A DNA stretch of 64,000 bases. Origin: Ferrimonas futtsuensis DSM 18154 (GTDB lineage Bacteria; Pseudomonadota; Gammaproteobacteria; Enterobacterales; Shewanellaceae). Made by a program: the position numbers and the translations under genes. Location of the stretch: positions 129,461 to 193,460 of the forward strand of contig NZ_KE383896.1 in assembly GCF_000422645.1 (NCBI RefSeq), given 5' to 3'. The number at the start of each line of letters is the position of its first letter. The first letter of the stretch is position 1. The notes below the pieces were generated by a model. The model made no database searches, was not told where the DNA came from, and saw only the letters and a list, made by a program, of their open reading frames with translations. Positions 1 to 8,371 of the stretch are shown here, one piece after another.

Positions 1-25
1 TATCAAACTCGTAGGTAATCGCCAT
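1..25 (-). CDS. Start of an unidentified gene running off the left edge
   Basis: An ATG at position 25 on the minus strand opens a frame reading MAITYEFD before the window ends. A strong Shine-Dalgarno-like AAGGAAGAG lies a few bases upstream, so a real gene start is likely. Eight residues are too few to assign a family. Confidence 0.4.
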
Positions 26-485
26 TGTCTCTTCCTTGTTAAATGGGGTTTGCAGGCAGCCGACACCGTGCCGGTTGCCCAACAAGTAAAGACGACAAAT
101 CGACAAGCGGAACAGCAGGGTTGCCAGGCAGACTCGCCCTGGCTGCCGGTTGAGGCTCAAACGGCATACCGGCCTCCCACCCCTTCCTCCCGCTTGGGAC
201 CATGACAATAAAAAGATTAAAAACAGTAGTTTATTCTGATAAAAGTGATGAATCGCATGGATAACCAGAGATGACGCCGAACATGACGGGCTGTTAACGT
301 GACCGGGAACGTCCGCAAGGACCACAGGCCCCGTTCTCGTTGGCAGGCAAATCGGAGGGACAGCGGCTCACACCGGCGTTAGAGAGTAACTGCGGCCTTA
401 ACTCGGCCAAGAGCGGCGCGCTTTTGTTGCCCGGCTAAACTTATGGTAAAGTCGCCGCCCTTAGCGATAACTGACCGACGTAGAC
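26..485. other. Intergenic region between the edge gene and the ferredoxin
   Basis: About 460 bases without a convincing reading frame. An AT-rich patch at about 205-245 could serve promoters for the leftward edge gene. The bases just before 486 show no clear Shine-Dalgarno for the ferredoxin. I see no RNA gene or repeat here. Confidence 0.4.
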
Positions 486-737
486 ATGGCCCTAATCATT
501 CTCGACAGCTGCATCAACTGCGACATGTGCGAACCTGAATGTCCCAACCAGGCGATCACCATGGGTGAGGAGATCTATGAGATCGATCCTGACCGCTGCA
601 CCGAGTGCGTTGGCCACTACGACAAACCGACCTGCGTCAGTGTCTGCCCCATCGACTGCATCGATCCGGATCCCAAGCACCCGGAAGATGACGCCACTCT
701 GATGGCTAAATACCTGATCCTGACAGGAAAGGCATAG
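486..737 (+). CDS. yfhL: YfhL-type 2[4Fe-4S] ferredoxin
   Basis: A small electron carrier of 83 residues. The first cluster motif is CINCDMCEPECP near the N-terminus. The second, CTECVGHYDKPTCVSVCP, has the long insertion between cysteines that marks the YfhL/Alvin-type ferredoxins. The N-terminal MALII and the ECP/VCP pairs match E. coli YfhL closely. Its redox partner is unknown in most bacteria. It stands alone, and its last 32 bases overlap the 3' end of convergent ubiT. Family assignment is secure; the physiological role is not. Confidence 0.93.
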   Translation: MALIILDSCINCDMCEPECPNQAITMGEEIYEIDPDRCTECVGHYDKPTCVSVCPIDCIDPDPKHPEDDATLMAKYLILTGKA

Positions 738-1146
738 TCTTAAGCTTGGCCAGGGCAGCCATAATCGGCTGTGGCACCGGTGGCAACAGGCTCACCCGCC
801 CCAACAAGGCCTTGAGCTCCATCGCCAGCTCAGTCTCACCACGCATCTCCAGCTCCCGCTGAAAGAACAGGCCATCGGCATCTCCCTCACCACAGGCCAG
901 GATGGCAAACGCCTTCAGGCTCCCCTGAAGCTGAGCCGGTTCATCCCCCTGGGCCCACTCCACCTGCCACTGTCCCTGCTCCAGACCCAGAGCCAGGGCC
1001 AAGGGCACGCCATTGAGTGCGATGGCGATGCGCCGTCCCTCGAGAAACGTCAGCTCTCCCTGGCGAACCAATTCACCGAATCGATGAGTCAGCAGTGGCG
1101 TCAGGGCCAGAGCGACGGGTGTAACCGGGGGGTTAGGCAGATTCAT
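706..1146 (-). CDS. ubiT: UbiT (YhbT), SCP2-domain ubiquinone biosynthesis accessory protein
   Basis: A 146-residue SCP2-type lipid-binding protein. Family knowledge: UbiT binds isoprenoid lipid and is needed, with UbiU and UbiV, for O2-independent ubiquinone synthesis. The matching segments are the LTHRFGELVRQGELTFLEGR region and LFFQRELEMRGETELAMELK, which resembles the LFFQRRLVIEGDTELG stretch of E. coli UbiT. It is divergent from ubiUV, the arrangement seen in many gammaproteobacteria. I use the ATG at 1146; a GTG at 1167 would add seven residues, and neither has a strong Shine-Dalgarno. Its 3' end overlaps the convergent ferredoxin by 32 bases. Confidence 0.88.
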   Translation of the reverse strand: MNLPNPPVTPVALALTPLLTHRFGELVRQGELTFLEGRRIAIALNGVPLALALGLEQGQWQVEWAQGDEPAQLQGSLKAFAILACGEGDADGLFFQRELEMRGETELAMELKALLGRVSLLPPVPQPIMAALAKLKTMPFLSGSGI

Positions 1147-1209
1147 AGCAGTCTGAAATCCATTCACAGATCAAAAAACACATTGTAAACAGGGCATTCA
1201 TCACAATCA

Positions 1210-1223
1210 GTGTTCAGGATCAA
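1210..1223. promoter_or_regulatory. Possible FNR box in the ubiT-ubiU intergenic region
   Basis: GTGTT-CAGG-ATCAA matches 8 of 10 positions of the FNR consensus TTGAT-N4-ATCAA, with one perfect half-site. It sits 63 bases before the ubiU start. Anaerobic control of ubiTUV by FNR is known in E. coli, which makes the site plausible. A single imperfect match could also be chance. Confidence 0.35.
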
Positions 1224-1285
1224 AGTCTGGTTTGTTGGTTTGGGTAGAGTGGCACGACGCAACACTGGAACCTGGAACAAGGACA

Positions 1286-2281
1286 ATGGAACTGCTTGCT
1301 CCTGTGGCCAACCTGGCCGCCTTGGACAACGCCCTGGATGCGGGCGCCGACGCCGTCTATGTCGGATTAAAGAACGACACCAATGCCCGCCGCTTTGCCG
1401 GCATCAACTTCACACCACAGGAGTTGCAGGAGGCCGCCCGCCGCTGCCGGAGCCGGCAGAAAGCCCTGATGGTGGCCATCAACACCTTCCCTCAGCCCGG
1501 CCAGGAGTCCCGTTGGCAGGACGCAGTCGCCGTGGCCGCCGAAGCCGGAGTACAGGCACTGATCATGGCCGATCCCGGCCTGCTCGCCTTCGCCCAGAAA
1601 CACTATCCGGGCGTCGAACGCCATCTGTCGGTCCAGGCCAGTGCCGCCAATCTGCCCACCCTGAAACTGTTCCACCAGGAGTTTGGCATCACCCGGGCGG
1701 TACTGCCCAGGGTGCTGGACATCGATACCGTGGAAGCGATCTGTGCCGAGAGCCCGGTGGAGATCGAAGTGTTTGCCGGCGGCAGCCTGTGCGTCATGGC
1801 CGAGGGACGCTGTCAGCTCTCCCACTATGTCAGCGGCCACTCGCCCAACTCAGGCGGCGCCTGTTCTCCGGGCAGTCTGGTCAGCTGGGAGGAGCACCAG
1901 GGTGAGCGCGAAGTTCGCCTGGACGGTCACCTGCTGGACAAGGTGCAGCCCGGAGAGGCCGGCGGCTACCCGACAGTGTGCAAGGGCCAGTATCTGGTGG
2001 AGGGCAAACCCCTCTACCCCATCTCCCGCCCCTGCTCTCTCTCCACCCTGCCGCTGCTGGCCCGCTTTGGCCGAGCCGGGGTGGCGGCCCTAAAACTGGA
2101 AGGACGACAGCGCAGCCCCTACTACACCCGTCAGGTCACCCGGCTGTGGCGCGAGGCCATCGACCGCTGGCTGGCGGATCCCGAACATTACCGAAGCGAG
2201 CCAGGATGGCACCTGCAGCTCAAACCCCTGGCAGAGGGCGGCCTGGTGACCGCCGGCGCCTATCTGAGAAGCTGGCATTAG
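1286..2281 (+). CDS. ubiU: UbiU (YhbU), U32-family [4Fe-4S] protein of O2-independent ubiquinone hydroxylation
   Basis: A 331-residue U32 'peptidase' family protein. With UbiV it forms the heterodimer that hydroxylates ubiquinone precursors without O2, using prephenate as oxygen donor in E. coli. The start MELLAPVANL aligns with E. coli UbiU. The four cluster-binding cysteines fall at C169, C176, C193 and C232, the same numbering as E. coli. The EGRQRSPYYTRQV segment near the C-terminus is also conserved. ATG 1286 is chosen over an upstream in-frame ATG at 1232 because of the family N-terminus and the AAGGA ahead of it. ubiV follows after 8 bases, so the two form an operon. Confidence 0.95.
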   Translation: MELLAPVANLAALDNALDAGADAVYVGLKNDTNARRFAGINFTPQELQEAARRCRSRQKALMVAINTFPQPGQESRWQDAVAVAAEAGVQALIMADPGLLAFAQKHYPGVERHLSVQASAANLPTLKLFHQEFGITRAVLPRVLDIDTVEAICAESPVEIEVFAGGSLCVMAEGRCQLSHYVSGHSPNSGGACSPGSLVSWEEHQGEREVRLDGHLLDKVQPGEAGGYPTVCKGQYLVEGKPLYPISRPCSLSTLPLLARFGRAGVAALKLEGRQRSPYYTRQVTRLWREAIDRWLADPEHYRSEPGWHLQLKPLAEGGLVTAGAYLRSWH

Positions 2282-2289
2282 GAGGCCTC

Positions 2290-3165
2290 ATGAAACTGTC
2301 ACTGACACTCAACTGCTGGCCCCTGACCCGCCAGCAACAAAGCCAGCAGCTGGATGCCCTGACCCAGGCACCGGTGGCGCGCATCGTTCTGGGAGAAACC
2401 GTCTGCGAAAAAAGAGACCGTCCCTCTCTGCGTACCCTGCTTGAGGTGGCTGAGGTCGCCCAGGCCAGCGGCATCCAGGTGGTGCTGGCCAGCCTGAATC
2501 TGGTCAATGGTCCCCGGGAACTCAAGCTGGTAGAACAGGTGTGTGGTCAGCATTCCCTGATGGTGGAAGCCAATGATCTGACCGCCGCCGCCCTGCTCAA
2601 TGAGCTGGACCAGCCTTTCTGGGCCGGCGCCAACCTGAACATCTACAACAAGGAAAGCCTGGCCTGGATCGCCAGACTGGGTGCCATGGGCTACCAGCCC
2701 CCCATCGACATGAGCGAGGAGAACATGGCGCTGCTGCTGGAAGCGGGTAATGAGCTGGGGCTGGAGGGAGAGATACTCGGCTTCGGCTGGCCACAATTGG
2801 CGGTGTCTGCCCGCTGTGCCACCGCCCGTATCCATGGCCGCAACAAGGAGCACTGCGACAAGGTGTGCCAGCACCATCCGGTGCCCATGGCCAGCACCCT
2901 GGAACAGGAACCCCTGCTGCTGCTCAATGGCCCGCAGAATCACGGCGTCAAACCGGTGGACAGGCTGGACGGGCTGGCTCACTGGCAGCAGGTCGGCGCC
3001 CGCTGGCTGAGAATCATCCCTGGTCCCTGGCAACAGGGCGAGTGGTTACAGAGCCTGGAGGAGCTCAGCCATCCAGAGAGGGCGTCTCGTCTGCGTCGCG
3101 AAATACCAATACCAGGGCATAGAACAGCCACAGAGTTACACACAGCAACAGCAGCCAGCCTGTAA
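2290..3165 (+). CDS. ubiV: UbiV (YhbV), U32-family [4Fe-4S] partner of UbiU
   Basis: The second subunit of the anaerobic ubiquinone hydroxylase, 291 residues. Its cluster cysteines are C39, C176, C189 and C193, matching E. coli C39/C180/C193/C197 with a constant four-residue offset. The segment SARCATARIHGRNKEHC is characteristic. The start follows GGAGGCCTC directly after ubiU. The C-terminus is odd: the last ~33 codons (3065-3165) lie antisense to the end of the convergent DUF998 gene and lack the family's closing NGYW-like motif. The tail may be a read-through replacement, and the fold up to about residue 255 looks intact. Confidence 0.93.
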   Translation: MKLSLTLNCWPLTRQQQSQQLDALTQAPVARIVLGETVCEKRDRPSLRTLLEVAEVAQASGIQVVLASLNLVNGPRELKLVEQVCGQHSLMVEANDLTAAALLNELDQPFWAGANLNIYNKESLAWIARLGAMGYQPPIDMSEENMALLLEAGNELGLEGEILGFGWPQLAVSARCATARIHGRNKEHCDKVCQHHPVPMASTLEQEPLLLLNGPQNHGVKPVDRLDGLAHWQQVGARWLRIIPGPWQQGEWLQSLEELSHPERASRLRREIPIPGHRTATELHTATAASL

Positions 3166-3751
3166 GGGCAGGCCACCACACCGTAGGGCGCACCTCACCG
3201 AACAGCCCGTAGGGATAGCGGTCCTGCAACACCATCAGGGCATCCTGACGCAGCAGCAGGGTGGTGGCCAGTGACGCCGCCGCTACGGCGGGGATCACCC
3301 CCCAGCGTGGCGGCTTGTCCATTAAGATGGAACGGCAATACACCAGGGCACAGAGGATGGTCATCACATAGAAAGCCATCATCGCCTTGGAGTGCAGATT
3401 GCCGACATTCACCGGAAACAGCCCGCAACCGGACAGACAGAGACTGAGCAGAACGCCACACACCAGCAGTGGCGAATGAAAGCGCCTGTTAATCAGCCAA
3501 CTTGAGAAGATAAAAGAGAGACTCAGGGCCAGGCCACCGAAAAACAACCCGCCATTGACCATCACCGCCAGGGGCGAAGTCTCGCCATAACGGCCCAGCT
3601 CAGACAGGCTGTGATTGAGAAAACTGAAGTGTTCCCCCGCTTCGCCACGAAATGCCAGGGCCGCCACCAGGGAGGGCAGCACCAGCAGAGCCAGGGCGGC
3701 AATGCCGATGCGATTGGTGAGACGAACCAAAGGACGATGCTGATATTTCAT
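3065..3751 (-). CDS. DUF998-family integral membrane protein
   Basis: A 228-residue polytopic membrane protein with about six or seven hydrophobic segments spread over its length. The NHSLSELGRYGETSP segment after the first helix resembles the conserved ...SELG stretch of DUF998 proteins. Other landmarks are LFPVN, and HSKAMMAFYVM in a middle helix. The molecular function of the family is unknown. A 28-base palindrome sits just upstream of its start. Its 3' end overlaps ubiV by 101 bases on the opposite strand. The terminal helix of this protein looks genuine, which suggests the ubiV tail is the newer sequence. Confidence 0.75.
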   Translation of the reverse strand: MKYQHRPLVRLTNRIGIAALALLVLPSLVAALAFRGEAGEHFSFLNHSLSELGRYGETSPLAVMVNGGLFFGGLALSLSFIFSSWLINRRFHSPLLVCGVLLSLCLSGCGLFPVNVGNLHSKAMMAFYVMTILCALVYCRSILMDKPPRWGVIPAVAAASLATTLLLRQDALMVLQDRYPYGLFGEVRPTVWWPALTGWLLLLCVTLWLFYALVLVFRDADETPSLDG

Positions 3752-3771
3752 GGGTTTTTCCGCATAGATAA

Positions 3772-3799
3772 CCGGGCTAGTGTAGCTACACTAACCCGG
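3772..3799. promoter_or_regulatory. 28-base near-perfect palindrome between proA and the DUF998 gene
   Basis: The arms CCGGGCTAGTGTAG and CTACACTAACCCGG pair with a single mismatch and no spacer. The central 16 bases TAGTGTAGCTACACTA are perfectly symmetric. It lies 12 bases after the proA stop and 20 bases before the DUF998 start, both on the minus strand. It could be a proBA terminator hairpin, but no T-run follows, only TTATCT. It could equally be a dimeric repressor operator for the membrane protein gene. Confidence 0.55.
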
Positions 3800-3811
3800 C
3801 ATTTAAAGGGC

Positions 3812-5059
3812 TTATCCGCGGATGTGGTAATCCCCTTGGGCCAACCACTTGTAGGTGGTCAAGGCCTCCAGCCCCATGGGGCCTCGGGCGTGCAGCTTCT
3901 GGGTGCTGACCGCCACCTCGGCCCCCAGGCCAAACTGGCTGCCATCGGTGAAGCGGGTACTGGCGTTGATGTACACCGCCGCCGAGTTGATGCTGGCGGC
4001 AAAATAGTGGGCATTGGCCATATCCTGAGTCAGGATCGACTCGGAGTGTTCACTGGAGTGGCTGCGGATATGCTCGATCGCCTCTTCCACATCGGCCACC
4101 ACCTTGATTCCCAGGGTCAGAGACAGCCACTCGCGGTCGAAGTCCCCCTCTGCGGCCGCATCGATGTCGATGAGTGAACGGCTGACCGCGCACCCTTTGA
4201 GGATCACGCCCTGAGGCGTCAGGCGGGATTTCACCTTGGGCAGCAGCTCGGCAGCCACGGCCTGGTGAACCAGCAAGGTGTCCAGGGCATTGCACACCGT
4301 CGGGCGCTGCACCTTGGCATTCTCGATCACGTCCAGGGCCCGCATCAGATCCGCGCTCTGATCCACAAACAGGTGGCAGATGCCGATGCCGCCGGTGATC
4401 ACCGGGATGGTGGCCTGCTCCTTACACAGCTGGTGCAAGCCGGCACCGCCACGGGGGATGATCATGTCCACGTGGCTATCCAGCTTCAACAGTTGGGCCA
4501 CCAGGGCCCGGTCCGGATCCGCAATCAATCCAATGGCGGCCTTGGGCAGGTCATGGGCTTTCAGGGCCCGGTGCAGCACCGCCACCAGGGCCAGATTGGA
4601 GCGCAGGGTCTCCTTGCCTCCACGCAGGATCGCGGCATTGCCGGTCTTCAGGGCCAGCACCGCCACATCGATGGTGACATTGGGGCGTGCCTCGTAGATC
4701 ACCCCCAGCACCCCGAGGGGGATACGACGGCGACTGAGACGCAGGCCGTTCTCCAGCAGCTTGGAGTCAATGTCCTCACCGACGGGGTCCGGCAGACCTA
4801 TCACGGTACGAATGTCGTCACAGATGGCGGTCAGGCGCTCCGGGGTCAGCAGCAAACGATCCAACATGGCGCCGCTGATGCCGTTGGCTTCCGCCTCTTT
4901 CACATCTTCGGCGTTGGCTTCAAGGATGGTGGCTTGGTGCGCCTGAAGCTGGTCGATGATGGTCTGCAGCAGGGCATCTTTCTGGGCCCGGCCCAGTCCC
5001 AGCAGGGCAAAGCTGGCACGACGGGCATCGCGGCCCATCTGTTGTAAGTCTGTCGTCAT
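3812..5059 (-). CDS. proA: Glutamate-5-semialdehyde dehydrogenase (gamma-glutamyl phosphate reductase)
   Basis: The second step of proline synthesis: NADPH-dependent reduction of gamma-glutamyl phosphate in the cytoplasm. At 415 residues it has the family's normal length. Landmarks are [28 protein letters not shown], the catalytic cysteine in [10 protein letters not shown], the [15 protein letters not shown] stretch and the C-terminal [16 protein letters not shown]. Its ATG overlaps the proB stop by four bases (ATGA), giving a translationally coupled proBA operon read leftwards. Confidence 0.97.
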   Translation of the reverse strand: MTTDLQQMGRDARRASFALLGLGRAQKDALLQTIIDQLQAHQATILEANAEDVKEAEANGISGAMLDRLLLTPERLTAICDDIRTVIGLPDPVGEDIDSKLLENGLRLSRRRIPLGVLGVIYEARPNVTIDVAVLALKTGNAAILRGGKETLRSNLALVAVLHRALKAHDLPKAAIGLIADPDRALVAQLLKLDSHVDMIIPRGGAGLHQLCKEQATIPVITGGIGICHLFVDQSADLMRALDVIENAKVQRPTVCNALDTLLVHQAVAAELLPKVKSRLTPQGVILKGCAVSRSLIDIDAAAEGDFDREWLSLTLGIKVVADVEEAIEHIRSHSSEHSESILTQDMANAHYFAASINSAAVYINASTRFTDGSQFGLGAEVAVSTQKLHARGPMGLEALTTYKWLAQGDYHIRG

Positions 5060-6174
5060 AGAATCACCAAATCGTTTCGATGCACCGCCACGGTGCCATA
5101 GCTGAATCCCAGATGTTGCTCAATCTGCTCCGAATGACAGCCGATGATGCGGGCCAGGCTGGCATGATCATAGCGCACGATCCCTCGGCCTATGGTGCGC
5201 CCCTTGGGGTCACAGATGGAGACCGCCGCCCCGCGCTCGAAGCGCCCATCGATGGCGGTGATCCCCTTGGGCAACAAGCTGGAGCCCTTCTCCACCAGGG
5301 CCCGCACCGCCCCTTGATCCACGGTCAGGCAGCCGCTGGCCGCAGGCGCCGCCAGCAACCACTGCTTGCGGGCATCCAGCGGCGCTTCATCGGCACAGAA
5401 GCGCGTGCCCACAGGCTCGCCCCGCACCAGGCGCTCTATCACCCCTTCACTGTGCCCCGCGGCGATGGCCACCTGAATGCCGGCCCGCTGGGCCACGTCG
5501 GCCGCCTGCAGCTTGGTGGCCATGCCACCGGTGCCCAGGCTGGTGCCACTGCCGCCGGCCAGTTTGCGCAGCTCGTCGGTGATGCGGTTCACCTCGCTGA
5601 TCAGCACCGCATCCGGATTGGAGCGGGGATCGGCGGTAAACAGGCCACTTTGGTCGGTCAGCAGGATCAGCTTGTCTGCGTCCGCCAGCATCGCCACCAG
5701 GGCGGAGAGGTTGTCGTTGTCCCCCACCTTGATCTCGGCGGTGGCCACGGCGTCGTTCTCATTCACCACGGGAATGATGCCAAAATCCAGCAGGGCGTTC
5801 AGGGTGTCCCGGGCGTTGAGATAGCGTTCCCGGTCATTGAGATCGGCCCGGGTCAACAACATCTGCCCCACGTGCATATCGAACAGGTTGAACAGGTGCT
5901 CCCAGGTCTGCATCAGGTGGCTCTGACCCACCGCCGCCAGCATCTGTTTGCTGGCCACGCTGGCGGGCAGGTCCGGCTGGCCCAGGTGCTCACGGCCTGC
6001 GGCAATGGCCCCGGAGGTCACCAGGATGATTTCACAACCACCACGCTTGAGACGAGCCATCTGCCGGACCAGCTCCACCATATGGGCCCGGTCCAGGCTG
6101 TTACCGCCTGAAGTCAGGACACTGGTGCCCAGTTTGACCACCACGCGCTTGTAGGGAACAGAGAGAGAAGACAT
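5056..6174 (-). CDS. proB: Glutamate 5-kinase with C-terminal PUA domain
   Basis: The first and feedback-controlled step of proline synthesis. The amino acid kinase domain shows [13 protein letters not shown] at the start, [26 protein letters not shown] and [19 protein letters not shown] domain follows from about residue 275 to the end ([19 protein letters not shown]). I use the ATG at 6174 (372 residues), close to E. coli ProB; a GTG at 6183 would add three residues. No strong Shine-Dalgarno is visible for either. It is first in the proBA operon. Confidence 0.96.
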   Translation of the reverse strand: MSSLSVPYKRVVVKLGTSVLTSGGNSLDRAHMVELVRQMARLKRGGCEIILVTSGAIAAGREHLGQPDLPASVASKQMLAAVGQSHLMQTWEHLFNLFDMHVGQMLLTRADLNDRERYLNARDTLNALLDFGIIPVVNENDAVATAEIKVGDNDNLSALVAMLADADKLILLTDQSGLFTADPRSNPDAVLISEVNRITDELRKLAGGSGTSLGTGGMATKLQAADVAQRAGIQVAIAAGHSEGVIERLVRGEPVGTRFCADEAPLDARKQWLLAAPAASGCLTVDQGAVRALVEKGSSLLPKGITAIDGRFERGAAVSICDPKGRTIGRGIVRYDHASLARIIGCHSEQIEQHLGFSYGTVAVHRNDLVIL

Positions 6175-6248
6175 CGGAATCACTGATAAAAATTCATCCC
6201 TCCTTTATAACCCAGGCCAGTTCAAAGCTCATCTTAAAAACGAGAAAA

Positions 6249-6269
6249 GGCGCCCCTAAAAGGGACGCC
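6249..6269 (-). terminator. Intrinsic terminator of the purine permease gene
   Basis: On the minus strand GGCGTCCC pairs with GGGGCGCC around a TTTTA loop and is followed by TTTTCTCGTTTTT. It lies 34 bases beyond the permease stop codon and upstream of proB. Confidence 0.8.
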
Positions 6270-6302
6270 CATCACGATATGTTGCTTCTTTATACAGGCT
6301 TT

Positions 6303-7592
6303 TTATAGCACTGCGTATTTCACGACAAAGGCCAGGGCCAGCACCAGTACCGCCGGGTTCAGCTCTTTCACCCGGCCGGTCATCAGCTTCAGGGCCGCGT
6401 AGCTGATAAAGCCAACGGCGATGCCGTGGGAGATGGAGTAGCTGAGCAGCATCACCAGGGTGGTCAGCACTACGGGAGCCGCTTCGGTCAGATCTTCCCA
6501 GTCCACACCCACCAAACCGGACATCATCAGGATCGCCACATACAGCAGGGCGCCAGTGGTGGCATAGGCAGGCACCATGCCCGCCAGAGGGGAGAACAGC
6601 AGACAGGCGATGAACAGCACACCCACCACCACGGCGGTCAAGCCGGTGCGGCCGCCGGAGGCCACACCCGCGGTGCTCTCAACGTAACTGGTGGTGGTGG
6701 AGGTCCCCAGCATGGCACCGGCAATGGTGGCGGTGGAGTCAGCAAACAGCGCCTTGGAGAGGCGCGGCAGGCGACCGCGGTCATCCAGCAGGTTACCGCG
6801 CTGAGCCACGGCGATCAGGGTGCCCGAGGTATCGAACAGGTCCACAAACAGGAAGGCAAACACCACAGAGATCATGCCCACATCCAGGGCACCGGCCAGA
6901 TCCATCTGCATCAGGGTCGGAGTGATGGACGGTGGCGCAGACATGATGCCGGTAAACTCCTGCTTGCCGGTCAGCACCGCGACAGCACTGACGACCAGGA
7001 TACTGATCAGGACCGCCGCCTTGTTGCGAAACTGGACCAGGGTGATCACCAGCAGGAAGCTGAACATCGCCATGATGCTTTCGAATTTGGTCACATCACC
7101 GAGGGACACCAGGGTTGCCGGATTATCGACGATGATGCCTGCACCTTGCAGGCCGATAAACGCAAGAAACAGACCGATGCCGGCAGCAATACCCAGTCGC
7201 AGGGACATGGGAATGGCGTTGACGATCCACTCACGCACCTTGAACAGGGAGAGCAGCAAGAAGCAGATACCTGAGAGGAACACCGCACCCAGGGCGGTCT
7301 GCCAGGAGTAGCCCATCTGACCCACCACCACGAAGGTGAAGAAGGCGTTCAGGCCCATACCGGGCGCCAGAGCAATGGGGTAGTTGGCGACAAAGCCCAT
7401 GATAAAGCAACCAATGGCGGCTGCCAGACAGGTGGCGACGAACACGGCCCCTGAGTCCATGCCAGCCATTTCCAGCATGGAGGGGTTCACGAAGATAATA
7501 TAAGCCATAGCCAGGAAGGTCGTCAGGCCAGCGATCACCTCTTGGCGCACACTGGTCCCATGAGCCTTCAGCTTGAAGAGCTTTTCCATCAT
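6303..7592 (-). CDS. NCS2-family purine permease (AzgA-like; adenine/hypoxanthine/guanine uptake)
   Basis: A 429-residue inner-membrane proton-coupled nucleobase transporter with about 13 hydrophobic segments. AzgA-subfamily signatures are AMAYIIFVNPSML, APGMGLNAFFTF, VFLFVDLFDTSGTLIAVA and TTSYVESTAGVASGGRTG. E. coli relatives are AdeP/AdeQ and GhxP/GhxQ, and the exact purine cannot be told from sequence. It is a single gene with its own terminator. The start has AGGA six bases upstream. I looked for a purine riboswitch core in the leader and found none, nor a good PurR box. Confidence 0.9.
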   Translation of the reverse strand: MMEKLFKLKAHGTSVRQEVIAGLTTFLAMAYIIFVNPSMLEMAGMDSGAVFVATCLAAAIGCFIMGFVANYPIALAPGMGLNAFFTFVVVGQMGYSWQTALGAVFLSGICFLLLSLFKVREWIVNAIPMSLRLGIAAGIGLFLAFIGLQGAGIIVDNPATLVSLGDVTKFESIMAMFSFLLVITLVQFRNKAAVLISILVVSAVAVLTGKQEFTGIMSAPPSITPTLMQMDLAGALDVGMISVVFAFLFVDLFDTSGTLIAVAQRGNLLDDRGRLPRLSKALFADSTATIAGAMLGTSTTTSYVESTAGVASGGRTGLTAVVVGVLFIACLLFSPLAGMVPAYATTGALLYVAILMMSGLVGVDWEDLTEAAPVVLTTLVMLLSYSISHGIAVGFISYAALKLMTGRVKELNPAVLVLALAFVVKYAVL

Positions 7593-7812
7593 AGGATGTC
7601 CTAATTTTTAATTTTTTAATATTTTGGGGTACAGAGTTTCTGCCTGGGGCAGATGCGGCGCAATTATGCGGATTTCATCCCCCCTCAGCAAGGGAAGGGA
7701 GTAAAAGGAGCATGAAACTGTTGCGAAAATGCTCAGGAATGTGATCCCGGTGAGCAGATCTTACCCCCACTCAAGGTGGCGAAAATCGATGGGATATGCA
7801 GAGAAAAGAGAT
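7593..7812. other. Leader of the purine permease gene
   Basis: This stretch is an AT-rich permease leader (7595-7625) preceded by more GC-rich sequence. I see no gene, riboswitch or repeat in it. Confidence 0.4.
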
Positions 7813-7842
7813 AAAAAAACGCCGGCAACAAGGTTACCGGCG
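7813..7842 (-). terminator. Terminator closing the tandem small-peptide transcript
   Basis: On the minus strand CGCCGGTAAC and GTTGCCGGCG form a strong stem (one imperfect pair) followed by seven T residues. It lies about 97 bases after the last small-peptide stop codon and would end a transcript of roughly 800 bases starting near 8617. Confidence 0.85.
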
Positions 7843-7938
7843 CAAAGGATGACAAATGTTCGGCCTTACTCCGCCGGCCAAAGCAGCCGACGACACAGAT
7901 GGGGTCCAATAACTGATGAAATTACACGAGGTTGATGC

Positions 7939-8028
7939 TTAGCGAGCGTAGTAGATCGCGGTCGCATTCCAGCTGGCGCTAGCCCAGCTGCCAATCAGAT
8001 TCACAGAGTAATCGAATGGGGCGTTCAT
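7939..8028 (-). CDS. Small peptide 3 of the tandem family (29 aa)
   Basis: The third and most downstream member. The peptide starts MNAPFDYSVNLIGSW and ends WNATAIYYAR. It keeps the family pattern MNxxFxYxVxLxG(S/T)W...WNA(T/S)xxYYA, with no cysteine and no signal peptide or transmembrane segment. GGAGAA stands eight bases before the ATG, preceded by a version of the shared leader (TTTGCAACGAATTTA). I do not recognise the family. Conservation of the protein pattern between three diverged copies, each with a ribosome site, argues that it is translated. Confidence 0.75.
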   Translation of the reverse strand: MNAPFDYSVNLIGSWASASWNATAIYYAR

Positions 8029-8065
8029 AAGGCATTCTCCTAAATTCGTTGCAAACACAAATAAT

Positions 8066-8129
8066 GTGCAGTTCCTTGGCACAACGACTCAGTTCCGTGG
8101 AGAGTATGCTGCCTCAGCGCTTTGAGGCA
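8066..8129 (-). promoter_or_regulatory. Leader of small peptide 3: capping hairpin and two GGA-loop hairpins
   Basis: In transcript order: TGCCTCA-AAGCGC-TGAGGCA (8129-8110), CTC-CACGGAACT-GAG (8102-8088) and GTGC-CAAGGAACT-GCAC (8082-8066), then GGAGAA before the ATG. GGA exposed in the loop of a short hairpin is the recognised form of a CsrA/RsmA site. That the protein binds here is inference. Confidence 0.65.
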
Positions 8130-8158
8130 TGGGCGGCTCCGCCGCCAGAGTGGATTGC

Positions 8159-8248
8159 TTAACCGGCGTAGTAGAGCGCAGATGCGTTCCAGTCGGTAGC
8201 AGACCAGGTACCGTACAGGCGGACTTGGTATTCAAACTGGGTATTCAT
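8159..8248 (-). CDS. Small peptide 2 of the tandem family (29 aa)
   Basis: The middle member. It starts MNTQFEYQVRLYGTW and ends WNASALYYAG. GGAGAA stands eight bases before the ATG, and GTTAGCAACTTTA before that is identical to the first unit. Polar and non-polar residues alternate on each side of the central SATD, which would suit a small beta-hairpin. The NAS here and NAT in its paralogues keep an N-x-S/T triplet. Function unknown. Confidence 0.78.
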   Translation of the reverse strand: MNTQFEYQVRLYGTWSATDWNASALYYAG

Positions 8249-8291
8249 AGGGTGTTCTCCTAAAGTTGCTAACACTGATTGTCAATTAGTG

Positions 8292-8348
8292 GTGCGGTTC
8301 CCTGGCACAGCACTCGGTTCCTTGGAGACGCTTTGCCTCATTGAGGCA
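8292..8348 (-). promoter_or_regulatory. Leader of small peptide 2: capping hairpin and two GGA-loop hairpins
   Basis: In transcript order: TGCCTCA-A-TGAGGCA (8348-8334), CTC-CAAGGAACC-GAG (8327-8313) and GTGC-CAGGGAACC-GCAC (8308-8292). The stems match those of units 1 and 3, and the changes between copies fall mostly in the loops or in spacer bases. Confidence 0.68.
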
Positions 8349-8371
8349 GATGGCGGGCTGACCGCCGTACG

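Noticed and set aside
7593-7700. A purine riboswitch upstream of the purine permease
   Set aside because: The conserved junction and loop sequences of the purine aptamer are not present.
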